Source: Microvirga sp. BSC39 | GTDB taxonomy: Bacteria > Pseudomonadota > Alphaproteobacteria > Rhizobiales > Beijerinckiaceae | DNA: 64,000 nucleotides | NCBI RefSeq assembly: GCF_000739015.1 | Contig: NZ_JPUG01000068.1 | Location: forward strand, 62,001-126,000 | Direction of reading: 5' to 3' | Shown here: piece after piece, positions 1 to 8,952 of the stretch | Position numbering within the stretch: position 1 is the stretch's first letter | Layout: every line of letters begins with the position of its first letter | The notes under the pieces: generated by a model | The model's database searches: none | What the model saw: the letters and a program-made list of their open reading frames with translations, nothing else | What the model was told of the DNA's origin: nothing | Position numbers and translations under genes: made by a program

Positions 1-988
1 TCTCGAAAGTCAGCATGAAGCGGTCGGCGTTGACGGTGCCGCTGTAGAGCGCACGGACGCCCTTTTCATAGCCCGACACATCATCCTTGCTGCCGGCAAT
101 GTAGAGGATCGGCGTCGTGATCCCGGTGAGCCCCTCCTGGTTCCAGAAGCCGCGCTGCATGCCCCAGGGCGCGATGGCGACCACAGCCTTGATCCGTTCA
201 TCCCGTAGCTTCTTGTGGGTCTCGGACTCGGCCAGGTGCACGGACAGCATGCCTGCCGGCACGCCTGAGTCGTAGGCCACGGCTTCCTTGGTGACACCGG
301 CCCCGGCGGTGATCACCGCACCGTACCCGCCCATCGAATAGCCGATGAGGCCCGTGCGGGAGGTGTCGACCAGCCCGTTCAGGAAATGCCCGTTCTCCTT
401 CGACAGCTGATCGATCGCGTTGAGCACGAAAACCTGGTCGAGAGGCCGGTTGATCAGGGTCGACCCGAACTTGCCCTGGTCGTTGTAGGTGGAATCCGCA
501 TGATCGATGGCTGCCACCGCATAGCCTTTGGTGGCGAGGTTCTCCGCGAGGTGACTGAGCAGGAAGCGATTGCCGGGATAGCCGTGGCTGACGATCACCA
601 GCGGGTAGGGGCTGCCGGCCGCCTTCTTGGGCTGGGCGTCGCGCACTGCCTTGCCATGGAGCGTCACCTGGGTCTTGCCATCCCGCAGGAACACCCCGGG
701 ATAGGTGCCGGACTGCTTGCCGTCCGTCTCCGCCGGGTACCAGACCTCCAGGGTAAGCTTCCGGTCATACCGTGGAGGCTCCTGGCCGGCTGCCGCTTTC
801 AGGACGTCGATTTGATTCTTATTGATCACCTCGATCGTGCGGACGCCGATTGCGTGCTCGCCATGCTTGGCGAGGGCCGGCGCATCGGGGCGGATCAGGT
901 CGATGCGATTGTAGTGAGTCATGTCCTGCCCGGATGAGAGGGAGGGAATAGCGAACAGGATCAAGGTCGCCAAAGCTGCACTTCTCAC
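1..988 (-). CDS. Secreted alpha/beta hydrolase (dienelactone hydrolase/lipase-like), C-terminus cut by window edge
   Basis: The frame is open from a GTG start at 988 to the left edge, so the C-terminus is missing. The GTG has a good ribosome site (AGGAGG about 5 bases upstream). It adds a short hydrophobic N-terminus (residues 1-20) that looks like a signal peptide; the in-frame ATG at 922 would remove it, so I prefer the GTG. The protein shows an oxyanion-hole HG in SHGYPGN (about residue 135) and the nucleophile elbow GYSMGG with Ser218. A KDD stretch near residue 292 may hold the acidic residue. This is the alpha/beta-hydrolase fold of secreted esterases and dienelactone-hydrolase-like enzymes. 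The substrate is not predictable. It is divergent from the PLP enzyme at 1359. Confidence 0.75.
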   Translation of the reverse strand, partial: MRSAALATLILFAIPSLSSGQDMTHYNRIDLIRPDAPALAKHGEHAIGVRTIEVINKNQIDVLKAAAGQEPPRYDRKLTLEVWYPAETDGKQSGTYPGVFLRDGKTQVTLHGKAVRDAQPKKAAGSPYPLVIVSHGYPGNRFLLSHLAENLATKGYAVAAIDHADSTYNDQGKFGSTLINRPLDQVFVLNAIDQLSKENGHFLNGLVDTSRTGLIGYSMGGYGAVITAGAGVTKEAVAYDSGVPAGMLSVHLAESETHKKLRDERIKAVVAIAPWGMQRGFWNQEGLTGITTPILYIAGSKDDVSGYEKGVRALYSGTVNADRFMLTFE

Positions 989-1358
989 GAGGGTCCTCCT
1001 GGATGATCTAAGAACTTGGTGGGCGCCGAGCCAGCCGGTCGCCTTCGGAACGCTGATCATGCACTGCCCTGTGACACGGTGACGACGTTTCGAGCAGGGG
1101 ACTGCAGATGGTTACGGTGCGGTGAACTTGTACAGGCGTTGATCAGGCCTCCAACCCCGGCACGAATCCATCTGAAGGCGTCTTCGTGTGCCATATTAGC
1201 CGAGGATGAACTCGCATATAGCGGGGCCGCGGTCGAAAATAAGTGAAAGCTCACATTGAAAATGGTGCCCCGAACTGAATCAGTGTTTCACTGATGGGCG
1301 AGGCAGACACCTGGGGTGCGATGGCTTATCGTACCCGGGAATTCTGGGAACAGGAATC
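989..1358. other. Divergent intergenic region, 370 bp
   Basis: No convincing gene lies here. Two short overlapping ORFs on opposite strands (1016-1246 and 1057-1254) lack ribosome sites and recognisable protein sequence. The region must hold promoters for the leftward hydrolase and the rightward PLP enzyme. The only clear structure is the inverted repeat at 1279-1295. Confidence 0.6.
1279..1295. promoter_or_regulatory. 17-bp dyad, candidate operator
   Basis: Perfect 7-bp arms ATCAGTG and CACTGAT are separated by TTT. The site lies 63 bp upstream of the ATG at 1359. Size and position suit a repressor or activator site for the PLP-enzyme gene; the cognate regulator is unknown. Confidence 0.35.
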
Positions 1359-2441
1359 ATGAGTATCGAGGATCTCAAGGCCAGAGTTGCGCGTGAGTTC
1401 GGAACGCCCGCGGTGGTCGTCGACTTGGATGTGGTCGAACGCAACATCGCCCGAGTGCAGGGCTTGTGCGATGCTGCCGGCGTGGCCAACCGGCCCCACA
1501 TCAAGACGCACAAGAGCCCTGTCATCGCATCCATGCAGCGGGATGTCGGCGCTCGCGGCATCACCTGCCAGAAGATCGGCGAAGCGGAGGTCATGGCTGA
1601 AGCCGGGCATAACGACATCCTGATTGCCTACAACATCCTGGGCGAGGAGAAACTGGGCCGCCTCGGCAGGCTCTTGTCCGAGGCGAAGGTAACCGTCGCA
1701 GCCGACAACCCCATTGTGGTGGCAGGCCTGCCGGAAGCCGCCGCCATCGCCGGGCGAGACCTGGGCGTGGTGGTGGAATGCGACACCGGTCGCAGTCGGG
1801 CAGGGGTCGAGACGGTCGCAGAGGCCGTCGCCCTGGCGAAGGATATCGCGTCGCGTCCAGGACTTTCGTTCGCAGGGTTCATGCTGTACCCGCCGGAAAA
1901 CGCCATGGAGGAGACACAGGCCTTCCTGGATGCCGCCGTCGCCGGGGTCCGTGGCTTGGGCCTCGAGCCGCAGATCGTGTCGTCCGGCGGGACACCCAAC
2001 CTCCTGAACCTAGGCAAGATCAAGGGCGTGACCGAGCATCGGGCCGGAACATCGGTGTTCAACGATCGAATGATGCTGGCAGCAGGCGTCGCGCAGCTGC
2101 AGGATTGCGCGCTGACGGTCTACGCCACCGTGGTGAGCCGTGCCTCATCGGAGCGGGGCATTCTCGATTCCGGGTCGAAAACCCTGACGAGCGACACCGG
2201 TGGGCTCGACGGGCATGGCCTTATCCTAGAGCATCCGCAAGCAAAGATCGCCCGCTTTGCGGAGGAGCATGGCTTCTTGGACCTATCAGCCTGCAACGAT
2301 CGCCCGAATATCGGCGACATCGTCCGGGTCATTCCCAATCACGTGTGCGTCGTGGTCAACATGGTTGATCGCCTTGTTGCAGTCCGTGGCCATGAAATCG
2401 TCGGCGAGCTGCCCGTTGCAGCCCGAGGGCGTCTGACCTGA
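1359..2441 (+). CDS. D-threonine aldolase / D-serine dehydratase-like PLP enzyme (DSD1 family)
   Basis: This 360-aa protein has the alanine-racemase-like N-terminal barrel and C-terminal domain of the fold-type III D-threonine aldolase/D-serine dehydratase family. The PLP lysine is expected at Lys49 in PHIKTHK. The C-terminal metal motif is PNHVC (His328, Cys330). In this family, zinc-dependent D-serine dehydratases carry His-x-Cys and D-threonine aldolases usually His-x-Asp, so the sequence leans towards a dehydratase or deaminase of D-serine or a beta-hydroxy-D-amino acid. Length is normal and no signal peptide is seen, so it is probably cytoplasmic. The ribosome site upstream of the ATG is weak. 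It stands alone with its own promoter region; the next gene starts 151 bp downstream. Confidence 0.82.
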   Translation: MSIEDLKARVAREFGTPAVVVDLDVVERNIARVQGLCDAAGVANRPHIKTHKSPVIASMQRDVGARGITCQKIGEAEVMAEAGHNDILIAYNILGEEKLGRLGRLLSEAKVTVAADNPIVVAGLPEAAAIAGRDLGVVVECDTGRSRAGVETVAEAVALAKDIASRPGLSFAGFMLYPPENAMEETQAFLDAAVAGVRGLGLEPQIVSSGGTPNLLNLGKIKGVTEHRAGTSVFNDRMMLAAGVAQLQDCALTVYATVVSRASSERGILDSGSKTLTSDTGGLDGHGLILEHPQAKIARFAEEHGFLDLSACNDRPNIGDIVRVIPNHVCVVVNMVDRLVAVRGHEIVGELPVAARGRLT

Positions 2442-2554
2442 CAGGTGCCGAGAAGAAAGAACCGGGCAGCTAAGGTCTGCAAGCATCGTCTCTGGCGGTT
2501 TCGGCCACTTGAATGGTCATGTCTCCCGATCATTTACATAGGTTTAGTTGAAAC

Positions 2555-2573
2555 GCCGCCGATGAGCGGCGGC
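2555..2573 (+). promoter_or_regulatory. GC-rich hairpin in the 5' leader of the molybdoenzyme gene
   Basis: Arms GCCGCCG and CGGCGGC enclose ATGAG. The hairpin sits 5 bases before the ribosome site GGGAGG and 19 bases before the ATG at 2593. It could affect translation. It does not resemble the much longer molybdenum-cofactor riboswitch. Confidence 0.3.
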
Positions 2574-2592
2574 AAACGGGAGGCTGTCCGAG

Positions 2593-4905
2593 ATGAGCGA
2601 TGAGCCGAAGATCAAGCCCTATCCAGGTCCTGCAGGCGGTTGGGGCTCCGTCCGCTCCGTCGAAAGTATCCTGGCCAAGGAAGGGCGCTTGGTCAGCGGC
2701 AACGCGATTCTGCTCAAACAGAACAAGCCTGAAGGTTATGCCTGCGTCAGCTGCGCTTGGGCCAAACCGGCAGACCCACACCCCTTCGAATACTGCGAGA
2801 ACGGCGCCAAGGCGACTGCCTGGGAACTCACCACGAAGCGGGTGACGCCGGAATTTTTTGCCAAGCACACGCTGGCAGAACTGCGGACGTGGCCGGATCA
2901 CGATCTCGAAGAAGCGGGCCGCCTCACTCACCCTATGAGGTACGACAGTGCTTCCGATACCTATGTCCCTGTCAGCTGGGACGAGGCTTTCCAGGAGATC
3001 GGCCGGGAGCTGAAAGGCTTCGATCCGCGTCAGGTGGTGCTCTACGCTTCAGGCCGCGCCTCGCTCGAGACATCCTATATGTGGGCGCTCTTTGCCCGGC
3101 TCTACGGCACCAACAACCTGCCGGATTCCTCCAACATGTGCCACGAGAGCACCTCTGTGGCGCTGCCGGAGAGCATCGGCGTCCCCGTCGGTACGGTGAT
3201 CCTCGACGATTTCGAACAGACCGACTGCATCCTGTTCTTCGGCCAGAACGTCGGCACCAACTCACCGCGCATGCTGCATCCGCTCCAGGAAGCCTCCAAG
3301 CGCGGTGTGCCCATCATCACTTTCAATCCTCTGAAGGAGCGCGGTCTGGAGCGCTTCACTAATCCGCAGGCGCCGACGGAAATGCTGACCGGGTCGGAGA
3401 CCCGCATCTCGTCGCAATATCATCAGGTGAAGATCGGTGGCGACATCGCGGCTCTGATGGGTCTGGCCAAGATCCTGATCGAGGCCGACGACAAGGCGCG
3501 CGCCACCGGGGGAAGACCCGTTCTCGACCATGCCTTCATCGCCGAACACACTCATGGCTTCGAGGAGTTCGCGCAGGCCGCCCGGCAAGCGCAGTGGCCC
3601 GAGCTGGAGCGTCGTTCGGGCCTGTCCCAGGCGACCCTGGAGGCTGCAGCGACAGTCTATGCCCGCGCAAATGCCGTCATTGGCATCTACGGGATGGGCC
3701 TTACCCAGCACAAGGCGGGTGTCGAGAACGTGCAGATGGTGGTTAACCTGCTGCTCCTGCGCGGGAACATCGGCAGGCCGGGGGCAGGCATCTGCCCGGT
3801 GCGCGGCCATTCCAACGTTCAAGGCCAGCGCACGGTCGGCATCGCGGAGAAGCCAGAGCTCGTGCCCCTCGACAAGCTCAAGGAGCAGTACGGCTTCGAG
3901 CCGCCGCGGTGGAAAGGCATGACCACGGTGGAGGTCTGCGAGGGTGTCATCAAGGGCGAGGTGAAGGCTTTCGTCGCTCTCGGCGGCAATTTCGTGCGCG
4001 CTGCGCCGGAGACAGCAGCCCTGGAGGAGGCCTGGACGCGTTTGCGCCTTTCGGTACAGATCTCGACCAAGCTCAATCGCAATCACCTCATTCCGGGCGA
4101 AGTCACCTATATCCTTCCATGCCTCGGACGTATCGAGATCGACGAACAGGCGACAGGACCTCAGGCTGTTGCGGTTGAGGATTCCACCGCCTGCATCCAC
4201 GGCTCCAAGGGCGTCGCGAAGCCTGCAAGCCCGGACCTCCTCTCCGAACCGCGGATCGTGGCAGAACTCGCCAAGGCAACTCTCCCGCCCAATCCCAAAG
4301 TGCCGTGGGATGAATGGGTAGGTGATTACGCCCGCGTCAGGGATGCCATCGAGGAAACCTATCCGGAGAATTTTCGCGACTTCAACAAGCGCATGTGGAA
4401 GCCCGGCGGCTTCCATCGCCCGATCGCAGCGCGCGAGCGGCGCTGGAAGACCGAGACTGGCAAAGCGAACTTTATCGTGCCGCAGAGCCTCGGAGCCGAT
4501 CTCGGCATTGCGGAGAACCATCGCGACATCTTCAAGCTCATGACAGTCCGCTCCAACGACCAGTTCAACACGACGGTCTATGGTTATTACGACCGGTTCA
4601 GGGGCGTCAGGGGCACGCGCATGGTGCTGTTCATGAACCGCAACGATATCGCCCGGCTGAGCCTTGAGGAGGGGGACACGGTCACCCTCACGACGGCCGT
4701 GGACGATGGCATCGTGCGTCAGGTGAGCGGATTGCGGGTCACACCGTATGAGATTCCGGAAGGATGCTGCGCAGCCTATTATCCCGAATGCAATCCCCTG
4801 ATCCCGGTCTGGCACCACGCTGACAAAAGCAAGGTGCCGGCGGCGAAGTCGATCCCCATTCGTATCACGCTCCAGCAGAAGCAATTGCCAGAGGCAGCGG
4901 AATGA
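2593..4905 (+). CDS. Molybdopterin oxidoreductase, YdeP / formate-dehydrogenase-alpha-like
   Basis: This 770-aa protein belongs to the FdhA-like/YdeP branch of the DMSO-reductase family. The N-terminus carries Cys51, Cys54 and Cys68, spaced as in the iron-sulfur site of this branch. The active-site motif NMCHEST places the likely Mo ligand at Cys183 followed by His184, as in cysteine-type formate dehydrogenases. The C-terminus (about 640-760) is the molydopterin-dinucleotide-binding domain with NDQFNTTVYGYYDR. There is no Tat signal peptide, so it is probably cytoplasmic. The stop overlaps the fdhD start (ATGA), consistent with dependence on FdhD for sulfuration of the cofactor. No small electron-transfer subunit is adjacent, which is usual for YdeP-like proteins. 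The substrate (formate or another small molecule) is not established. Confidence 0.87.
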   Translation: MSDEPKIKPYPGPAGGWGSVRSVESILAKEGRLVSGNAILLKQNKPEGYACVSCAWAKPADPHPFEYCENGAKATAWELTTKRVTPEFFAKHTLAELRTWPDHDLEEAGRLTHPMRYDSASDTYVPVSWDEAFQEIGRELKGFDPRQVVLYASGRASLETSYMWALFARLYGTNNLPDSSNMCHESTSVALPESIGVPVGTVILDDFEQTDCILFFGQNVGTNSPRMLHPLQEASKRGVPIITFNPLKERGLERFTNPQAPTEMLTGSETRISSQYHQVKIGGDIAALMGLAKILIEADDKARATGGRPVLDHAFIAEHTHGFEEFAQAARQAQWPELERRSGLSQATLEAAATVYARANAVIGIYGMGLTQHKAGVENVQMVVNLLLLRGNIGRPGAGICPVRGHSNVQGQRTVGIAEKPELVPLDKLKEQYGFEPPRWKGMTTVEVCEGVIKGEVKAFVALGGNFVRAAPETAALEEAWTRLRLSVQISTKLNRNHLIPGEVTYILPCLGRIEIDEQATGPQAVAVEDSTACIHGSKGVAKPASPDLLSEPRIVAELAKATLPPNPKVPWDEWVGDYARVRDAIEETYPENFRDFNKRMWKPGGFHRPIAARERRWKTETGKANFIVPQSLGADLGIAENHRDIFKLMTVRSNDQFNTTVYGYYDRFRGVRGTRMVLFMNRNDIARLSLEEGDTVTLTTAVDDGIVRQVSGLRVTPYEIPEGCCAAYYPECNPLIPVWHHADKSKVPAAKSIPIRITLQQKQLPEAAE

Positions 4906-5717
4906 GCCTTCACCTGGAGCCGGTCATCCGCCTGCCGCAGACCAGCGTGGCCAAGGGGGCGTTCATTGCCGGGGAGCGTGTGCTGCCGGAAGAGACCCCG
5001 GTGGCGCTCACATATAATGGATCCACCCACGCGGTGATGATGGCCAGTCCCGCTGACCTGGAGGATTTTGCCCTCGGCTTCAGCCTGTCGGAAGGGATCA
5101 TTGCCGAGCCCGGGGACCTGACTTCCATGGAGATCGTCGAGCACGATCTTGGCTGCGAGGTCAGGATGTGGCTGCGGGAGACCTGCCGTGGCGCCTATCA
5201 GTCCAGGCGGCGTGCCATGGCTGGGCCTGTCGGCTGTGGATTGTGCGGGGTGGAATCTCTGGCAGAGGCCGTACGACCAGCGTCGAAGGTCGTCGGCACT
5301 CTCCAGTTGTCTCCAGGGGCAATTGCCGCCGCCATGGCGGACTTGTCGAAAGCCCAGCGGCTCAACAGAGAAGCGAGAGCCATCCATGCCGCGGCCTTCT
5401 GGCGCCCTGGACAGGGCTTGATTGGCATCCGTGAGGATGTCGGGCGGCACAATGCTCTCGACAAGCTGGCCGGATCGCTCGCAAGAGCCAGTGAGTCCTG
5501 TTCAGCCGGCATGGTGCTTCTGACAAGCCGTGTGTCGGTGGAAATGGTGCAGAAGGCAGCCCGCATGGGAGCCCCGATCATCGCAGCGATCTCAGCCCCC
5601 ACGGCCTTGGCCGTCAGGGTCGCAGAGGGCTGCGGGCTTACCCTGGTGGCCGTGGCACGCGAGGACTCCTTCGAGGTCTTCACGCATCCTGAACGGATCG
5701 AGCACTTAGGAATGTAA
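4902..5717 (+). CDS. fdhD: Formate dehydrogenase accessory sulfurtransferase FdhD
   Basis: This 271-aa FdhD protein has the family CxxC loop as GCGLCG (Cys112, Cys115), the cysteines that relay sulfur from IscS to the molybdenum cofactor of formate dehydrogenases. Other family blocks are DFALGF near residue 57, EDVGRHNALDK near 178 and LTSRVSVEMVQKAA near 203. The start overlaps the upstream molybdoenzyme stop by 4 bp (ATGA), so the two are translationally coupled; the upstream enzyme is its obvious client. Length is typical. Confidence 0.93.
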   Translation: MSLHLEPVIRLPQTSVAKGAFIAGERVLPEETPVALTYNGSTHAVMMASPADLEDFALGFSLSEGIIAEPGDLTSMEIVEHDLGCEVRMWLRETCRGAYQSRRRAMAGPVGCGLCGVESLAEAVRPASKVVGTLQLSPGAIAAAMADLSKAQRLNREARAIHAAAFWRPGQGLIGIREDVGRHNALDKLAGSLARASESCSAGMVLLTSRVSVEMVQKAARMGAPIIAAISAPTALAVRVAEGCGLTLVAVAREDSFEVFTHPERIEHLGM

Positions 5718-5730
5718 TCGAAGAGCGATG

Positions 5731-5760
5731 CAGAGCATCTCGCTTTATGCTCTGGTTTAT
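5731..5760 (+). terminator. Probable terminator of the molybdoenzyme-fdhD operon
   Basis: An 8-bp inverted repeat, CAGAGCAT and ATGCTCTG with an 8-base loop, begins 14 bases after the fdhD stop and is followed by GTTTAT. The T-run is short, so termination may be partial. Confidence 0.45.
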
Positions 5761-5778
5761 CTCCTTACACTAGGGAAA

Positions 5779-5814
5779 TTCCGTCAGGAGCGCTGGGTCG
5801 CACTCCCGACGGAA
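5779..5814 (-). terminator. Probable terminator of the peroxidase gene
   Basis: TTCCGTC pairs with GACGGAA and the inner GGAG with CTCC, giving a stem of about 12 bp with one mismatch. It lies just beyond the stop of the leftward peroxidase gene (5839). On the minus strand it is followed by AATTTCCC. Confidence 0.45.
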
Positions 5815-5838
5815 GCAGGCTGTTTCAGAGAACGAACA

Positions 5839-8691
5839 TCAGAAAATGAAGTCGTTGCTGCCGAGATCTGATGCAGTGACGCCTTTTAGAAGCATCAAGT
5901 CGAACTTGTACCAGATCACGGCATCATTGCCGGCCTGCCATATGGCGAGATCAGACAGGCTGTCGACCCCGGATAGGCGACTGACGTCGATCTTGTCCTC
6001 ACCGTCACGAAAGTCGGTGACTGTGTCGTGGCCTGATCGCTCGAAGACGAAGATGTCTTTTCCGGCGCCCCCGGTCATTTCGTCCTTGCCCTTGCCACCC
6101 ATGAGGATATCGGCTCCGTCGCCTCCCTTGAGGATGTCCTGGCCACCACCGCCCTTGAGAATGTTGTTGCCCGAATTCCCAATCAGGGTGTTGTCGAGTT
6201 CGTTGCCGGAGCCATTGAGATGCTGGCTTCCGATGAGTGTCAGATTCTCTACGTCCTTGCCCAGAGAGTAGGAGACGGAAGCCTTCACCATATCGGTGCC
6301 CTGACCGCGGCTTTCGATGACTTCATCCTTGCGGTTGTCGACTTCGTAGGTGTCGTTGCCCTTCCCGCCCCACATCCGGTCCGCCCCGGTGCCGCCGCGA
6401 AGGAGATCGTTGCCGTCGCCGCCATACATTCCGTCATCGCCGGCTTTGCCGTCGAGACTGTCGTTCCCTTTCTCGCCATATAGGCGATCATTGCCGTCAC
6501 CGCCGTAGAGATTGTCGTCGCCGCGGGTCCCTTTGACCAGAAGATCCTTCGGGGGCTGAGGCGGCTTCGGTATCTCGGGTTTCGGCTCAGAGACATCCTG
6601 CACGTTGATCGTAACCGTCTCGGAGTACGATCGCCCGGTATTGTCCGTCACCTTGATGGTGATGTCGTGGGATTTCGCCGTTTCATAATCCAGCTTGGCT
6701 CCCTCGGCAACCACAAGCTTGTCGCCGACGATCTTGAAGAGCCCCGCTGAGGGTCCGGACAGAGTGTAGGTGAACGTATCTCCCGCATCTTTATCGACAG
6801 CTGAGAGGGCACCAATGAGGGTTCCGGCCGCAGAGTTTTCCTTCACAGATCTGTTCGAGAGGGAGATGTCGGTTGGGGCATGGTAGACCGGCTCCTCGCG
6901 CGGAACACGGCTGCCGCTGGTCTGACCGCCTGAGGAGACCTTGAACACGTTGGAGAGGCCCGTAATACCGGTATTCCGCATGACGATATCGGCGAAGGTC
7001 TGTCCGCTGTCCTCGAACAGGCTATCGTCGAGAATTTCAAGGTAGTAGAAGCGGTCTCCGTCCTGCAGGCGATCAAGCTGCTCCAGGAAGAGATAGCCGA
7101 AGGTCGAGCCGAGTTGCCCCTTGGTCGCTTTTTCCGCCAGGCCGCCGACCCACAGGTCCATGGCATCGAACCCTTCCGGGTAGGCCTCCTTGAGCTGGTT
7201 GATGAAGCCGTCGGTCAATCCATTCCGTTTCTGGAAATCCTCCCAGCCGGAGTAGGGCCTCAAGCTTGCAATGCCGGTCTTCTCAAAGAGCTGCTCACGC
7301 ACGGAGTTGAAGGGTGCGATACCGGTATCGCGTCCACGGAAGATGTTGAGAGCAGCCAAATCGAGCGGCCGCCCGACGAGCTGGTTACGAAGTGCATTGA
7401 CTATATCCACATCGATCGCTTGGTGGGCGACCCCGGTCGCCCCCAGCAGGAGCTCGTCGATGCCCAGTTCCAAGACCTTGTTCGGGCTAAGGAATGCCTG
7501 AACCAGCGAGATATCGTGCATCTGGCCATTCGCGTCCTTGTAGCTCACGGTCTCGTTGAGCATGGAGTGGCCGAAACGGTAGCCCACGTGCGCGAACTCA
7601 GCCGAGATGGATGCATCGACGGTAGGATCGTATCCGTCGAAGCCGTGTTCATTCTCTCCCGGAGCGATGCCGCCTGCCATTGCGTCGGCGAACTCGGTGA
7701 ACACCACACGCTGGTATTCTGCGGTATTAACGATCCGCGCTGCCTGGAAGTACTCCTCTTCTGTCCAGGTGCCGTTGGTGCGCGCCTTGAGCTGATCGAC
7801 CCAGAAGTTGTGATTGCGCGCCCAGATCGTGTGCATGGACGTGAGCATCACATTCTCGTTCGCTCGTCCATCACCCGTGATGTAGTAATCCCCCATCTTG
7901 TCGAGATCATAGCCGTTGGCAGGATTGTTGCCGACATAGGACGGGATGAAGTCGAGCAGCAAGGCATGACCGGTGCCGTCGAAATTCGACATATCGGTGG
8001 AGGTCAGCTCCTGTCCGCCCGTCATAATGCGGTAGTTCTCGCGAACATGATTGAGCGTCGGAAGCAGGGCGCGTCCTGAACCGTCGATCTCTCCTGTGAG
8101 CATATAGGCCGTCTGCTTCGGGCCGTTTGGACCCTGATCCCATTTGCGCAGAAGATCGGTCACCTGCTCATGGGAGCCATAGACCTGATTCTGGTCCACA
8201 TAGGGCGAGGTCATGTTGATGTGCTGGGCCGCAACTTCATCACCGTTGTTGGGAATGCCGTCCGGGTCGATTCCGGTGCCGGGCGCGTAATTGGCTCGTG
8301 ACGCAGAGATCGGGAAGCCGTCTGCGCCGATCTGCACAACACCGGGCTGGCCTTTCGGCACGAAATCGAGCCCGTGATCGAAGTACTGGCCGAAGAAGGT
8401 CAGGAATGCGCTGCCGCCGAACGCATTCGGCATGTTTTCTTCGATACCGTCACCGTTGTTGTCCTGATTGGAGACGATATTCGAGATCTCGCGCGGCGTG
8501 TTCACCGTCGTCCGGATACCTGTCGCGCCGTCGGTGTAGTGCGGATCCGTCAAACGGATGAACTGCTGCCCGGCTTTGCCCCAGTTCGGGTTGCCACCGT
8601 TGTTTCCATAGCCGCTGGAGTCGCGGATCTGCCCGGTACGGACGAGATGAAGAATGTCCTGCAGATCCTCGTTGTCGAGTTGTAAAGCCAT
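5839..8691 (-). CDS. RTX haem peroxidase (animal-type, peroxicin-like), secreted by type I system
   Basis: This 950-aa protein has the peroxidase-cyclooxygenase superfamily catalytic set. The distal motif is GQYFDH (Gln102, Asp105, His106) and GRANE gives Arg276 and Glu279. RFGHSM gives proximal His375, followed by N449 and GRD at 453-455. Asp105 and Glu279 match the residues that can form haem ester links in mammalian peroxidases. A cadherin-like domain follows (about 605-700). RTX nonapeptides (GGxGxDxLx type) occupy about 723-785 and 836-880, and a secretion tail ends in DFIF. There is no N-terminal signal peptide, as expected for type I secretion. The start has a strong GGAGGGA site. A response-regulator gene lies upstream on the same strand. 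Probable role: extracellular peroxide-dependent oxidation of halides or phenols. Confidence 0.92.
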   Translation of the reverse strand: MALQLDNEDLQDILHLVRTGQIRDSSGYGNNGGNPNWGKAGQQFIRLTDPHYTDGATGIRTTVNTPREISNIVSNQDNNGDGIEENMPNAFGGSAFLTFFGQYFDHGLDFVPKGQPGVVQIGADGFPISASRANYAPGTGIDPDGIPNNGDEVAAQHINMTSPYVDQNQVYGSHEQVTDLLRKWDQGPNGPKQTAYMLTGEIDGSGRALLPTLNHVRENYRIMTGGQELTSTDMSNFDGTGHALLLDFIPSYVGNNPANGYDLDKMGDYYITGDGRANENVMLTSMHTIWARNHNFWVDQLKARTNGTWTEEEYFQAARIVNTAEYQRVVFTEFADAMAGGIAPGENEHGFDGYDPTVDASISAEFAHVGYRFGHSMLNETVSYKDANGQMHDISLVQAFLSPNKVLELGIDELLLGATGVAHQAIDVDIVNALRNQLVGRPLDLAALNIFRGRDTGIAPFNSVREQLFEKTGIASLRPYSGWEDFQKRNGLTDGFINQLKEAYPEGFDAMDLWVGGLAEKATKGQLGSTFGYLFLEQLDRLQDGDRFYYLEILDDSLFEDSGQTFADIVMRNTGITGLSNVFKVSSGGQTSGSRVPREEPVYHAPTDISLSNRSVKENSAAGTLIGALSAVDKDAGDTFTYTLSGPSAGLFKIVGDKLVVAEGAKLDYETAKSHDITIKVTDNTGRSYSETVTINVQDVSEPKPEIPKPPQPPKDLLVKGTRGDDNLYGGDGNDRLYGEKGNDSLDGKAGDDGMYGGDGNDLLRGGTGADRMWGGKGNDTYEVDNRKDEVIESRGQGTDMVKASVSYSLGKDVENLTLIGSQHLNGSGNELDNTLIGNSGNNILKGGGGQDILKGGDGADILMGGKGKDEMTGGAGKDIFVFERSGHDTVTDFRDGEDKIDVSRLSGVDSLSDLAIWQAGNDAVIWYKFDLMLLKGVTASDLGSNDFIF

Positions 8692-8952
8692 CGCACTCCC
8701 TCCGCGTTTGGCCGAATGGTCCCTTCCATGCTGATTGGCATTGAGGAGGAAGACTAGTCGGACTGACGTCGAGCGGGCGAAGGTCTGAGAAGACGTCGGA
8801 CGAAAGTCGGGAGAGGGGGGCTTGGTTATATCAGCCTTATCCGAGGGTTAAAGGAATGGCGCTACAGAGAGCGCTCCTGGATCGGCCGTACTCAACTGAT
8901 TTGTAAGAATAGTGGAAGTCAATTGTTAGGCCGGCAGCATCAGCGGGTCCGC

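Noticed and set aside
1016..1254. Overlapping short frames on both strands in the first divergent gap
   Set aside because: No ribosome site, no conserved sequence; more likely promoter DNA.
2442..2592. Possible molybdenum-cofactor riboswitch before the molybdoenzyme
   Set aside because: Only a small 19-base hairpin is present; the region lacks the length and multi-helix layout of that riboswitch.
3262..4884. 540-aa open frame antisense to the molybdoenzyme gene
   Set aside because: Antisense shadow of a high-GC gene with strong third-position bias; the plus strand encodes a complete recognised protein and the antisense product shows no family motif.
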